Shown: positions 45,005 through 54,357, numbered from the stretch's first letter. The stretch: 64,000 nt of DNA from Lysobacter capsici (GCF_018732085.1 NZ_CP076103.1:4278001-4342000), one strand, 5' to 3'. Notes: generated by a model not told the origin, from the sequence alone. Made by a program: numbers and translations.

Positions 45005-45559
45005 TCAGCGTTGTGGACAGGTCTCGCGGCGGCCGCTGTGGAACGCCATCGCTTCGGCCTCGGTCGCCGGCCGCGGCGCGATGCCGTCGTCGAACAACAC
45101 CCGCCACACCCCGTCCGCGCCGCGCTGCCAGACCGATTGGTAGGCGCCGATCAGGTAACGCGGCTGCGCGCCGGGATCGAGCTTCTGGTACAGCGCCGGG
45201 CCGGTCGACCAGGCGATGTCGGGCGCGCCGGCGATGGTGACCCGGGTCGGATACCAACGCAGGCGCAGGCGCTTGCCTTCGATCAGCCCGGCCCATTCCT
45301 CGACGATGCGGTCGCGGCCCCGGGTCGGCTGGACGCTGCCGGCGCCGAACGCGGCCTGTTCATGCACGTGCTCGGCGAAGGCCTTGCGGTCGTGCTCGGC
45401 GATGGAACGGGCGAAACCCAGCTCGCGCGCCCACACCGCGCATTCGTCCGCGCTCAGTTGCGGCGACGCTGGCGCGGACGGCGCAGGCGCCGTCTGCGCG
45501 GCCGCGACCGACACGCTCAGCGAGCCCAGCAGGCAAACGGTGCGAACGATACGGCGCAT
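45005..45559 (-). CDS. exported NTF2-like (SnoaL/DUF4440-type) protein
   Basis: A 184-residue protein with a signal peptide (TVCLLGSLSVSVAAAQ) and a Pro/Ala linker, then an NTF2-like cone fold: ELGFARSIAEHDRKAFAEHVHEQAAFG, a G-rich turn, IVEEWAGLIEGKRLRLRWYPTRV, and YQSVWQRGADGVWRVLFDDG. Such proteins bind or convert small ligands and are often secreted. The gene is separated from the small exported protein by about 100 bp on the same strand. Substrate unknown. Confidence 0.75.
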   Translation of the reverse strand: MRRIVRTVCLLGSLSVSVAAAQTAPAPSAPASPQLSADECAVWARELGFARSIAEHDRKAFAEHVHEQAAFGAGSVQPTRGRDRIVEEWAGLIEGKRLRLRWYPTRVTIAGAPDIAWSTGPALYQKLDPGAQPRYLIGAYQSVWQRGADGVWRVLFDDGIAPRPATEAEAMAFHSGRRETCPQR

Positions 45560-45740
45560 GGCGGAACTCGCGACAGGATCCGGCGATCACTATCGGCCGC
45601 GTGCCGCCCCGCCGCCAGCGACGGAAGTCATGCCGCTCTTCATACCGCAGGCTTCATGCCGATCCTGGCGATTCGCCGCGCGGCGCGCGGGGCCGATGCG
45701 GTGACACAGGCCGGCCATCGGCCCCGGCTATCATGTCGCG

Positions 45741-46994
45741 ATGCGCTCGATTCTGACCGCGGCCACCGCCGCCCTGCTCGCCTTCGCCCTCGCCGCCTGC
45801 ACCCCGCCGACCCGCCCCGAGGCGCCGCCGGCCGACACGCCCTTGCTGCTGATTTCGATCGACGGCTTTCGCGCGAGTTACTTCGAACTCGGCCAGACCC
45901 CGAACCTGGAACGACTGGCCGGCGACGGCGTGCGCGCGCAGTGGATGACGCCGTCGTACCCGTCGCTGACCTTTCCCAATCACTACACCCTGGTCACCGG
46001 CCTGCGTCCGGACCACCACGGCGTGATCCACAACAGCATGAGCGACGCGAGCATCGGCAAGTTCAAGGTCGCCGATCGCGATGCGGTCGGCGATACGCGC
46101 TGGTGGAGCGGCGGCGAACCGATCTGGATCGGCGCGCAGAAAGCCGGCCTGCGCAGCGCGACCTTGTTCTGGCCCGGCAGCGAAGCGCCGATCCACGGCC
46201 TGCGTCCGAACCGCTGGCGCCCGTTCGACGCCAAGGTCGACGAGAACGCGCGCGTCGACGAAGTGCTGGGCTGGCTCGGCGAACCGGCCTCGACCCGGCC
46301 GCACGTGGCGACCTTGTACTTCGACGCGCTCGATCACGAAGGCCACGAGCACGGTCCGAATTCCCCTGAGGCGCGCGAGGCGATGGTGCGCATCGACGCG
46401 GCGATCGGCCGCCTGCTCGACGGCCTGGCCGCGCGCGATCAGCTCGAACGCGTCAACCTGATCGTGGTGTCCGACCACGGCATGGCCGAAGTGGTGCCGG
46501 GCCATCGCATCGCGGTCGAGGACATGGTCACGCCCGAGCAGGCCGTGGTGACCTCGGTCGGCCAGTCGATCGGCATCGCCCCCAATCCCGGTTTCGAGGC
46601 GCAGGTCGAACACCGCCTGCTCGGCGCGCACGAACAATACGACTGCTGGCGCAAGAGCGAGCTGCCGGCGCGCTGGCATTACGGCACCCATCCGCGGGTG
46701 CCGCCGATCGTGTGTCAGATGCACGAGGGCTGGGACGCGATCGAAGGCGAAAAACTGCGCGGCGCGACCCAGGTCCAGACCCGCGGCTCGCACGGCTTCG
46801 ATCCGGCCCTGCCGTCGATGCGCGCGATCTTTCTCGCCCGCGGCCCGGCGTTCAAGCGCGGCGCGACCATTCCCGCGTTCGACAACGTCGATGTGTATCC
46901 GCTGCTGACGCGTCTGATCGGTATTCGCCCGGCCAGGAACGACGGCGACATCGCGCCGCTGCTGCCGGCATTGCGCGATCCCGATCGGCCCTGA
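45741..46994 (+). CDS. nucleotide pyrophosphatase/phosphodiesterase lipoprotein
   Basis: A 417-residue NPP-family enzyme of the alkaline phosphatase superfamily. A lipobox (ALAAC, Cys20) suggests a lipoprotein. The bimetal site includes D41 in ISIDGFR and the catalytic Thr of YPSLTFPNHYTLVTG (T77); later metal ligands are in FDALDHEGHEHGP, VVSDHGMA and RGSHGFDPALPSM. The enzyme cuts phosphodiester or pyrophosphate bonds, e.g. of nucleotides. The Xanthomonas NPP is a structural model for this family. It is transcribed alone. Confidence 0.92.
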   Translation: MRSILTAATAALLAFALAACTPPTRPEAPPADTPLLLISIDGFRASYFELGQTPNLERLAGDGVRAQWMTPSYPSLTFPNHYTLVTGLRPDHHGVIHNSMSDASIGKFKVADRDAVGDTRWWSGGEPIWIGAQKAGLRSATLFWPGSEAPIHGLRPNRWRPFDAKVDENARVDEVLGWLGEPASTRPHVATLYFDALDHEGHEHGPNSPEAREAMVRIDAAIGRLLDGLAARDQLERVNLIVVSDHGMAEVVPGHRIAVEDMVTPEQAVVTSVGQSIGIAPNPGFEAQVEHRLLGAHEQYDCWRKSELPARWHYGTHPRVPPIVCQMHEGWDAIEGEKLRGATQVQTRGSHGFDPALPSMRAIFLARGPAFKRGATIPAFDNVDVYPLLTRLIGIRPARNDGDIAPLLPALRDPDRP

Positions 46995-47113
46995 CGATCG
47001 CATCGCGCGGTGGGCACCGCCACACCGCGACGATGCGCATGCGGACGACGAGACCCGCGCATGGCCGCGCAACTACCCGCGCGACCGCATCGACAACGCA
47101 TCGCGCTACGGGC

Positions 47114-47138
47114 GTTGTCATGCCCGCGCGATGACAAC
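47114..47138. promoter_or_regulatory. GTTGTCAT-N9-ATGACAAC operator candidate
   Basis: Perfect 8-bp inverted arms separated by nine bases lie about 235 bp upstream of the modular secreted protein gene. A further half-like TTTGTCATC occurs at about 47205. The 46995-47372 gap holds no gene. The binding protein is unknown. Confidence 0.45.
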
Positions 47139-47372
47139 ACACAGGTCGCGATGCGCGAATCGGGCTTTCGCCGGCATCGCTGACAGCCCACGGCGCTGAC
47201 GTTTGTCATCGATGCGGATTTTGGTGACGCTCGCCCGAATTTCGCGGACCTGCGGAGCGCTAGCTTAGCGCTGGCGATTCCACGCCTCCTTGCCGTTCCG
47301 TCACCGTCCCCGCAACGGCGCGCCGACTCCCGGGCGCGCTGCGTCATCGCGATCCATTCTCGAGATCCGTCC

Positions 47373-49649
47373 ATGCACACCACCCCAGGCACCGAGCCTG
47401 CGCGTCGCCGCGCGCGCCGCTGTTTCGCAATACCCGAACGCAAGCGAACCCGCACCGACGCGAAGCGCGTGTTGTCGGCCTGCATCCTGTCGCTGTCCGC
47501 GTTGCTGTGCGCCGGCGCGGCCGGCGCGCAGAACATCGCGCCGGCCGGCACCGCCTACCGCTGGGCGCACGGGCTTACACCCGGCGCCGACGGCCGCAGC
47601 GAGACCGAACCGACCAGCGTGCGGGTGGCCGCGTCGCTGCTCAACGACGGCGACGACACGGTCGATGTCGACCTCAGTGGCGGCCAGCCCGAACCGATCA
47701 ATAACTACGAAGCGGCCGGAGTGATATGGCGCGATCGACTACGCACCATCGACCGGGTCGAGATCGTCCACGGCAGTTGGAACAGCAGCGGCGACGGCGC
47801 GTTCTGCGCGGGGCTAACCCTGCAGTTCTCCAACAGCTTCAGCGGCGACTGGCGCAACAGCGGCTGGACCCTGCAACCGGCGTATCAATACGACTCCTCG
47901 CAGACCGCCGGCGTCACCTACACCTTCCGCGGCCCGCCGAGCGAAGTGCGCGCGGTGCGCGTCACCGGCCAGCTGCACTGCACCCACAACAGCTCGTACT
48001 GGACCAACATCCGCGAAGTGCGCGCGTTCGAAGCCGGCCGCCTGAGCCTGTGGAACGATAGCGCGGTGCCGACCGTGGTCGATGCGCCCGATCCCGGCGG
48101 GGTCGAACTGGGCCTGCGCTTCCGCAGCATCCAGCCGGGCTGGATCAAGGGCGTGCGCTTCTACAAGGCCGCGGCCAACATCGGCGTGCATGTCGGCAAT
48201 CTGTGGAGCAACGACGGCGTCTTGCTGGCGCGCGCGAACTTCGTCGACGAAACACCGTCGGGCTGGCAGCGCGTCGCCTTTGCCACGCCGGTGCGGATCG
48301 CCGCCGATACGACCTACGTGGTGTCGTACTACGCGCCCGGCGGCCATTATTCGGCCGACCTGGACTATTTCGCCGCCGCCGACTACGCCAACGGCCCGTT
48401 GCGCGCATTGCGCGACGGCAGCGACGGCGGCAACGGCAACTACCGCTATGGCGCGCAAAGCGCATTCCCGGACGCGACCTGGCGCTCGGCGAACTACTGG
48501 GTCGATGTCGAATTCGCTCCACTCGACGGCGACACCACCGCACCGACGGTACCGACCGGAGTGCGCGCGGTCGTCGGCGATGCCACCACGGTGTCGTTGA
48601 ACTGGGACACCAGCAGCGACGACACCGGCGCGGTGCGTTACCGCGTGTATCTCGACAACAACCCGGTCGCGCTGGGCGAAGTCGACGTGCCCGCGTTCGT
48701 GCACGACGACGCGCAGCCGCAAACGACCTACAGCTATCGGGTCAGCGCGGTCGATGCCGCCGGTAACGAATCGGCGCGATCGGCAGCGATCACCGTCACC
48801 ACTCCGCCTGCGAGCAGCACGCGCAGTTGCCCGCCGTTCCCGGCGTTTCCGAACGCGGCCTGCACCGGCGTGCCCGCGGGCCAGGCGCTGACCACGATCA
48901 ACGGCAGCCTCAGCAGCACCCGCGACGGCCAGGTGATCAACGCCATGCTGATCACCGGCGACCTGGTGATCCGCCATCACAACGTCACCGTGAGCAACAG
49001 CCGGATCAAGGGCTTCGTCGACAATCGCAACGTCCGCAACCTGGTGCTCAAGGACGTCGACGTCGGTCCCGACGCGTGCCCCGCGGTCAACAACGGCGGA
49101 CGCCGCCTGATCACCGGCGACAACGGCTACACCCTGATCCGCGCCCACCTGCACCACAACGGCGACGACATGCTGATCACCGGCGGCGGCGAGCCGGTGG
49201 TGATCCAGGACAGCCTGATTCACAACACCTGTTTCTATCCCGACGATCATCTCGACGCGGTGCAGTTCTATTCGCCGGGTCAGGTCGGTCACGTCAGCAT
49301 CGTGCACAGCAACATCGACGCGCGCCCGGTCAACACCTCCGGTTACGGCAACGCCGCGGTGTTCTGGGCCGATCGCCCGGGCGCGGGTTCGACCCTGACC
49401 ATCCGCGAAAGCCGCCTCGCCGGCGGCGGTTACACCTTGGCGCCGTACGATTCCGGATTGGGTTCGGGGGTGGTGATCGAAGTCAGCGACACGCGGTTCG
49501 TGCGCAATTCGCAGTGGGGCAGCGCTTGTTACGTGGGCAACCACAGCCCGGCCAATCATTCGCCGACGATTGCGTACAACGGCAACGAGGGGATCAAGTG
49601 GCTGCGCAATGCGTGGGATGACGGGACGCCGTTGGCTAGTTGTCAGTAG
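47373..49649 (+). CDS. large secreted modular protein: DUF4082, FN3, beta-helix
   Basis: A 758-residue exported protein. A long basic leader and hydrophobic core (VLSACILSLSALLCAGAAGAQ, cut near 52) is followed by a jelly-roll-like discoidin region (about 55-220, with two Cys pairs), a DUF4082 domain (about 225-382), a fibronectin type III domain (about 390-478: PTVPTGVRAVVGDATTVSLNWD, YSYRVSAVDAAGNES) and a right-handed beta-helix (about 490-758, with repeated NLVLKDVDV, DSLIHNTC turns). Such beta-helices belong to sugar-active proteins or adhesins. No start codon with a clear Shine-Dalgarno is seen; GTG at 47469 is an alternative. A terminator follows. Confidence 0.82.
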   Translation: MHTTPGTEPARRRARRCFAIPERKRTRTDAKRVLSACILSLSALLCAGAAGAQNIAPAGTAYRWAHGLTPGADGRSETEPTSVRVAASLLNDGDDTVDVDLSGGQPEPINNYEAAGVIWRDRLRTIDRVEIVHGSWNSSGDGAFCAGLTLQFSNSFSGDWRNSGWTLQPAYQYDSSQTAGVTYTFRGPPSEVRAVRVTGQLHCTHNSSYWTNIREVRAFEAGRLSLWNDSAVPTVVDAPDPGGVELGLRFRSIQPGWIKGVRFYKAAANIGVHVGNLWSNDGVLLARANFVDETPSGWQRVAFATPVRIAADTTYVVSYYAPGGHYSADLDYFAAADYANGPLRALRDGSDGGNGNYRYGAQSAFPDATWRSANYWVDVEFAPLDGDTTAPTVPTGVRAVVGDATTVSLNWDTSSDDTGAVRYRVYLDNNPVALGEVDVPAFVHDDAQPQTTYSYRVSAVDAAGNESARSAAITVTTPPASSTRSCPPFPAFPNAACTGVPAGQALTTINGSLSSTRDGQVINAMLITGDLVIRHHNVTVSNSRIKGFVDNRNVRNLVLKDVDVGPDACPAVNNGGRRLITGDNGYTLIRAHLHHNGDDMLITGGGEPVVIQDSLIHNTCFYPDDHLDAVQFYSPGQVGHVSIVHSNIDARPVNTSGYGNAAVFWADRPGAGSTLTIRESRLAGGGYTLAPYDSGLGSGVVIEVSDTRFVRNSQWGSACYVGNHSPANHSPTIAYNGNEGIKWLRNAWDDGTPLASCQ

Positions 49650-49755
49650 TCGTCGTTAAGTTACCTCGTTGCTTGGTTGCTTAGTGCTTTGTTATTGCGT
49701 TGTTGCCTTGTTGCGTAGCTGTGCAACTACGTACCAGACACGATGCTCTAGTCGA

Positions 49756-49788
49756 CCCCGAGGCCGCACGTTGGCCTCGGGGTTTTTT
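49756..49788 (+). terminator. Rho-independent terminator after the modular secreted protein
   Basis: CCCCGAGGCC, a seven-base loop and GGCCTCGGGG form a 10-bp stem followed by TTTTTT. It lies about 105 bp after the stop at 49649; degenerate GTTGC/TTG repeats fill the space between. Confidence 0.93.
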
Positions 49789-49814
49789 CTTGGCAACGCG
49801 ATCGCGCGCCCCGC

Positions 49815-49850
49815 TCTTGTGGGAGGGGCTATTGCCTCGACGCCTTTCGT
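49815..49850. repeat. single variant of the GTGGGAGGGGCTTCAGCCCC repeat
   Basis: CTTGTGGGAGGGGCTATTGC followed by CTCGACGCCTTTCG has the flanks of the family but a changed palindrome centre (CTATTG for CTTCAG), so it no longer folds well. Confidence 0.65.
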
Positions 49851-49920
49851 TCCGATCGCGATGATCTTCGCTATCTGATCGAACGACGTCGCGACTTACC
49901 CCGTTCCTCGGATGGCCTCC

Positions 49921-50012
49921 CTGTAGGAGCGGCGCGACCGCGCCACCGCGGCGACCTCGCAATTTTCGTCATAGCTGCACTCCCGCGGTCGCGGCTTGCG
50001 CCGCTCCTACAG
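49921..50012. repeat. inverted pair of CTGTAGGAGCGGCG repeats
   Basis: CTGTAGGAGCGGCGCGACCG on the left faces GCGGCTTGCGCCGCTCCTAC AG on the right, enclosing about 50 bases that include an AT-rich centre. It lies between the terminator at 49756 and the long inverted repeat. Confidence 0.88.
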
Positions 50013-50047
50013 GTAGGCCATGCGGCTTTCACCTGAAGTCTTGCAAT

Positions 50048-50624
50048 TCATCCAGCGCTGCGAAGCAAAGAACTCGCGTTAGCAAACGCACACCCGGAGG
50101 GCGGCGTGCAGGATGCACGCCGTGCGCCACCGGGACATGGATGTCCCGTGTGGCGCGTGCCTGCGTCAGCTCCGCACTTGCGGGCACTTGATTCACAGAA
50201 AAGCGTTTTTCTTTGGTTACCTTTTGACCGAAGGGAATCCAGACGGACTTTTGTCGCTTTTGACAAAAGAAAGTAACTCGGCCGCTTGCGGACGAAAGCT
50301 ATTGATCTTGCCTTCGGCTTCAAAGGTTCTAGAGCTTTGAAGCTTTTAGGAGCTTCCAGCAGGATCAAAAGCTTCCGCCACTAAAGCGGCGGGTAACTTT
50401 CTTTTGTCAAAAGCGACAAAAGTCCGTCTGGATTCCCTTCGGTCAAAAGTCACCAAAGAAAAAGGCGTTCCTGTTTCGAGTCAAAAGCCGCACGATCGGT
50501 GCCGACGCAGGCATGCGCCACACGAGACATCCTGTCCCGGTGGCGCACGGCGCACATCCATGTGCGCCGCCCTACGGGTGTGCTTTTGCTAACGCGAGTT
50601 AGTGGCGTCGCAGCGCTGGATGAA
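50048..50624. repeat. 577-bp imperfect inverted repeat, no transposase
   Basis: The left arm (from TTCATCCAGCGCTGCGAAG, through CTCGCGTTAGCAAA, GGCGCGTGCCTGCG and CTTTTGTCGCTTTTGACAA to AGAAAGTAACTCGGC) is matched in reverse order by the right arm (GGTAACTTTCTTTTGTCAAA to CGCAGCGCTGGATGAA). The two arms are each over 200 bp and about 80 percent alike as judged by eye. The centre holds smaller hairpins around AAGCTTTTAGGAGCTTCC. No ORF inside has a family. This looks like a dispersed non-coding palindrome of the family or a MITE-like element. Confidence 0.85.
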
Positions 50625-50802
50625 CTACGTAGCTTCAGGCGCGAGCAACAGCAACAGCAACAACAACGCCCACCGCCACGGCGATAACAAAAGGGGACCG
50701 ATCGAGCCCCACAAACCACCCAATTCATCCCCCTGAACCCCTCCAGCATTGATGTCCGAATCCGGCGAGTCCCCCCTCCCCGCCCGATGCTAGCCTTCCC
50801 CC

Positions 50803-52410
50803 ATGAACAGCAAATCCGACCCCGTCGCCATCCCCGCCCCAAGCGCCTCGCTGCCCCAGTGGCAAGTGTGCGAACAGGCCCGGCTCAGCCGCGATCCGCG
50901 CTTCGACGGACTGTTCTTCACCGCGGTCACCAGCACCGGTATCTATTGCCGGCCGGTGTGCCCGGCGCCGGCGGCCAAGCGCGAGAACGTCAAATACTTC
51001 GGCCACGCCGCCGCGGCCGAAGCCGCCGGGTTCCGGCCGTGCCTGCGCTGCCGTCCGGAGTTGTCGCCGGCCGAAGGCGCTTGGCGCCGTGGCGATGCGG
51101 CGATCGCGCGCGCGCTCAAGTTGATCGACGAGGGCGCGCTGGCCGAGCAGCCGCTGGCCGCGCTGGCCGAACGCGTCGGGCTCGGCGAACGCCAGTTGCG
51201 GCGTTTGTTTGTCGATCGCCTCGGCGCGCCGCCGATCGGCGTTCATGGCACCCGCCGTCTGCTGTTCGCCAAGCAATTGCTGACCGAAACCCGCCTGCCG
51301 ATCACCGAAGTCGCGATGGCCGCCGGGTTCGGCAGCCTGCGCCGCTTCAACACCACCTTCCGCGAGGCCTATCGGATGGCGCCGCGCGATCTGCGCCGGC
51401 ATCCGAACGAGCCCCCGAACAGCGACGGCGAAACGCTGGTGCTGCGGCTGGGTTATCGGCCGCCGTACGACTTCGCGCTGATGCTGGATTTCCTGCGCGG
51501 GCGCGCCCTGCCGGGCGTGGAAGTCGTCGACGAACACAGCTACAGCCGGGTGATCGGGCCGATCGAAACGCCGGGCTGGCTCCGGGTCAGCGCCTGGCCC
51601 AATGCCAAGAACGAGCCACAGCACGCGCTCAAGCTCGAATTGCATGGGCCGGCGCCGGCGCGCTTGCTGGAAATCATCAATCGCCTGCGGCGGATGTTCG
51701 ATCTGGACGCCGACCCCAATGCGATCGGCGCGGCGCTGTCGGTCGATCCGCGGCTGCGCGCGCTGGTCGCCAAGCGTCCCGGGCTGCGGCTGCCCAGCGG
51801 CTGGGACGGTTTCGAAATCTCGGTGCGCGCGATCCTCGGCCAACAGGTCAGCGTCGCCGCCGCGCGCACGCTCGCCGCGCGCACCGCGCAACGTTTCGAC
51901 CAGCCGTTGCCGAAAGCGTTCGGGCCCGGGCTGGAACATCTGTTCCCGACGCCCGAAGCGTTGGCCGATGCGGACCTGGCCGAAATCGGCCTGACCCGCG
52001 CACGCGCCGACACCGTGCGCACGGTGGCGCGCGCGCTGCTCGACGGCCGGGTCGACTTCCGCACCGAACGCACGCTCGACGAGTTCGTCGCGCGCTGGGT
52101 CGCGCTGCCCGGGATCGGGCCGTGGACCGCGCACTACATCGCGTTGCGCGCGCTCGGCCATCCCGATGCGTTCCCGGCCGACGATCTGGTCCTGCAAAAA
52201 GCCCTGCCCGAAGACGGTATCCGCATGAGCGCGAAAGCGCTCAACGCCCGCGCCGAAGCGTGGCGGCCGTGGCGCGCGTATGCGGTGATCCAGATCTGGC
52301 GCGACAGCATGTCCACGCCGCTCGCGAAGACCGCCGCCAAGTCCGCGCCCGCGATCGAACCGCCGAGCCATCCACCGATGAAGACACGCAAAGCGAGGAA
52401 GGCCGCATGA
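50803..52410 (+). CDS. alkA: Ada-AlkA fusion: methylation sensor and DNA glycosylase
   Basis: A 535-residue fusion. Residues about 18-92 are the Ada zinc domain with C49, C53, C80 and C83 (the first ligand takes methyl groups from phosphotriesters), then an AraC-type DNA-binding domain (about 100-200, ITEVAMAAGFGSLRRFNTTFREAYRM), an AlkA N-terminal domain and a HhH-GPD glycosylase (about 320-510, ISVRAILGQQVSVAAARTLAART, LPGIGPWTAHYIALRALGHPDAFPADD) that removes alkylated bases. So one protein senses alkylation, probably activates its operon, and repairs. It overlaps ogt by four bases. Catalytic Asp is in the FPADD stretch. Confidence 0.95.
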   Translation: MNSKSDPVAIPAPSASLPQWQVCEQARLSRDPRFDGLFFTAVTSTGIYCRPVCPAPAAKRENVKYFGHAAAAEAAGFRPCLRCRPELSPAEGAWRRGDAAIARALKLIDEGALAEQPLAALAERVGLGERQLRRLFVDRLGAPPIGVHGTRRLLFAKQLLTETRLPITEVAMAAGFGSLRRFNTTFREAYRMAPRDLRRHPNEPPNSDGETLVLRLGYRPPYDFALMLDFLRGRALPGVEVVDEHSYSRVIGPIETPGWLRVSAWPNAKNEPQHALKLELHGPAPARLLEIINRLRRMFDLDADPNAIGAALSVDPRLRALVAKRPGLRLPSGWDGFEISVRAILGQQVSVAAARTLAARTAQRFDQPLPKAFGPGLEHLFPTPEALADADLAEIGLTRARADTVRTVARALLDGRVDFRTERTLDEFVARWVALPGIGPWTAHYIALRALGHPDAFPADDLVLQKALPEDGIRMSAKALNARAEAWRPWRAYAVIQIWRDSMSTPLAKTAAKSAPAIEPPSHPPMKTRKARKAA

Positions 52411-52949
52411 GTACGAACATCCGACTCAAGGACGACGCGGTCACCTACCAGCACATCGACAGCCCGGTCGGGCGCCTGCTGCTCGCCAGCGGCGACGACG
52501 GCCTGCGCCTGATCGAATTCGAAGCGCCGTGGCATCCGGTGTCGATGGGCGATGGCTGGCGCGAAGGCGACGATGCGGTGCTGGCCGCGACCCGCAAGCA
52601 GCTCGCCGAGTATTTCGCCGGCACGCGCAAGGATTTCGATATGCCGCTGGCCCCGCACGGCACGCCGTTCCAGATGCAATGCTGGCGCACGCTCGCGCTG
52701 ATCGGATGGGGCGAGACCTGGAGTTATGGGCAGATGGCGCGGCACATGGGTCAGCCCACCGCGACCCGCGCGGTCGGCGCCGCCAACGGGCGTAATCCGC
52801 TGCCGATCGTGCTGCCTTGTCATCGCGTGATCGGCGCCGATGGCAGTCTGACCGGGTTCGGCGGTGGGCTGCCGACCAAGCAGTTTCTGCTGACGCATGA
52901 AGGGGTTTTGGGCAAACCCGCGCCGATCGCGGATCTGTTTGCGGTTTGA
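52407..52949 (+). CDS. ogt: methylated-DNA-[protein]-cysteine S-methyltransferase
   Basis: A 180-residue O6-alkylguanine transferase. The active-site loop is LPCHRVIGADGS with the acceptor Cys, preceded by FQMQCWRTLALIGWGETWSYGQMARHMGQPTATRAVGAANGRNP. It takes the alkyl group from O6-methylguanine and is used once. The ATG overlaps the stop of the Ada-AlkA gene (ATGA), so the two are one alkylation repair operon, likely self-induced by the Ada N-domain. Confidence 0.95.
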   Translation: MSTNIRLKDDAVTYQHIDSPVGRLLLASGDDGLRLIEFEAPWHPVSMGDGWREGDDAVLAATRKQLAEYFAGTRKDFDMPLAPHGTPFQMQCWRTLALIGWGETWSYGQMARHMGQPTATRAVGAANGRNPLPIVLPCHRVIGADGSLTGFGGGLPTKQFLLTHEGVLGKPAPIADLFAV

Positions 52950-52959
52950 TCGCGGCGGA

Positions 52960-53052
52960 TCGGAAAGCGTCGGGGCTCAAGCCCCTCCCACAAAAGATTG
53001 CGCAGCCACGAGGTCTTTTGTGGGAGGGGCTTGAGCCCCGACGCCTTTCGAT
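52960..53052. repeat. inverted pair of GTGGGAGGGGCTTGAGCCCC repeats
   Basis: AAGCGTCGGGGCTCAAGCCC with CTCCCACAAAAGA on the left faces TCTTTTGTGGGAGGGGCTTG and AGCCCCGACGCCTTT on the right, only about 20 bases apart. It lies between the convergent ogt and hutF genes and may act as a shared terminator. Confidence 0.9.
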
Positions 53053-53079
53053 CAGATCGCCGAACTCACCGAGCCAAAA

Positions 53080-54357
53080 TCAATCGGCCAGCAACGCCCG
53101 CAAGGTCCGCCCATACCGCGCCGCGATCGCCTCACGATCGCGATGACGCCCGTCGGCCACGACCTGCCGCCCGCCGACATGCACCTCGCGCAGCACGCTG
53201 CGATTGCCGCTGAACAACCAGCGGTCGACGCAATCCTCATCGCTCGCGCCGGCCAAGGCCGGCGCATCGCCGTCGAGAGTCAACGTGTCGCCATCGAGGC
53301 TGGCCTGATCGAACCCGGTCGAACGCGACGCGCTCGCGACCACGTCGCGCAGCAAGGTTTCGCCGACGCTGCTCGATGCCTGGCTGACCGCGATGTTGCG
53401 CCGACGCGTGAGCAGACGCTGGCCGTACTCCAGCCAGCGCAGCTCCTCGACCGGCGACACCGAGATATGCGAGTCCGACCCGACGCCCCAGAACCCGCCG
53501 GCATCGAGGTAATCGCGCAGCGGGAAGAAGCCGTCGCCCAGATTGGCCTCGGTGGTGGTGCAGATCGCCACGGTCGCGCCGCAGCGGGCGATGCCCTGCA
53601 CTTCCGCCTCGTCGAGATGGGTGGCATGCACCAGGGTCCAGCGTTCGTCGACCTGGGCATTGTCCAGCAGCCACTGCACCGGCCGCGCCTTGCGCACGGC
53701 GAGGCAATCCTCCACCTCGGCGACCTGTTCGGCGATATGCACATGCACGCGGCTGTCGGACGGCAACGCCGCGAGCACGTCGCGCATCGGCCCCGGCGGC
53801 ACCGCGCGCAGGCTGTGCAGGCAGCAGCCCACTCGCAGCAGCGCGTCGGTTTCGCCGCGCAGTGTGTCGAGTAATTTGAGATACGCCTCGACGTCGTGAC
53901 CGAAGCGGCGCTGGCGTTCGCCGAGCGGGCGTTCGTCGAAACCGCCGGTCATGTACAGCACCGGCAGCAGCGTCATGCGGATGCCGGTTTCGCGCGCGGC
54001 GGCGATCAGCGCGCGCGACATCGCCGCCGGGTCGGCGTAGGGCCGGCCGTCGGGCGCGTGATGCAGGTAGTGGAACTCGCACACGCTGGTGTAGCCGGCT
54101 TCGAGCATCTCCACGTACAACTGGGTGGCGACCGCATGCAACGCCTCGGGGGTGAAGCGCGCGGCGAACCGGTACATGGTTTCGCGCCAGGTCCAGAAGC
54201 TGTCGGCGGGGTTGGTCTGGCGCTCGGCCATGCCGGCCATCGCGCGCTGGAACGCGTGCGAATGCAGGTTGGCGATGCCCGGCACGACGCGATCGCCGGC
54301 GGCGTCGCCGCGCCAGCCGGCGGGGGTCCAGATGCGTTGGGAGGCGGGAGTGGTCAT
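53080..54357 (-). CDS. hutF: formimidoylglutamate deiminase
   Basis: A 425-residue amidohydrolase. VVPGIANLHSHAFQRAMAG carries the first metal histidines (HSH), followed by HVHIAEQ, LVHATHLDEAE and GSDSHISVSP, which are the usual metal and catalytic motifs. It deaminates N-formimidoyl-L-glutamate to N-formylglutamate plus ammonia in the five-step histidine pathway, so HutG (formylglutamate deformylase) would follow and is not in the window. The ATG at 54357 was chosen over a longer frame. It is divergent from hutI with 79 bp between starts. Confidence 0.95.
   Translation of the reverse strand: MTTPASQRIWTPAGWRGDAAGDRVVPGIANLHSHAFQRAMAGMAERQTNPADSFWTWRETMYRFAARFTPEALHAVATQLYVEMLEAGYTSVCEFHYLHHAPDGRPYADPAAMSRALIAAARETGIRMTLLPVLYMTGGFDERPLGERQRRFGHDVEAYLKLLDTLRGETDALLRVGCCLHSLRAVPPGPMRDVLAALPSDSRVHVHIAEQVAEVEDCLAVRKARPVQWLLDNAQVDERWTLVHATHLDEAEVQGIARCGATVAICTTTEANLGDGFFPLRDYLDAGGFWGVGSDSHISVSPVEELRWLEYGQRLLTRRRNIAVSQASSSVGETLLRDVVASASRSTGFDQASLDGDTLTLDGDAPALAGASDEDCVDRWLFSGNRSVLREVHVGGRQVVADGRHRDREAIAARYGRTLRALLAD

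Noticed and set aside
50048..50624. Insertion sequence with transposase
   Set aside because: No transposase-like frame lies within or beside the inverted repeat.
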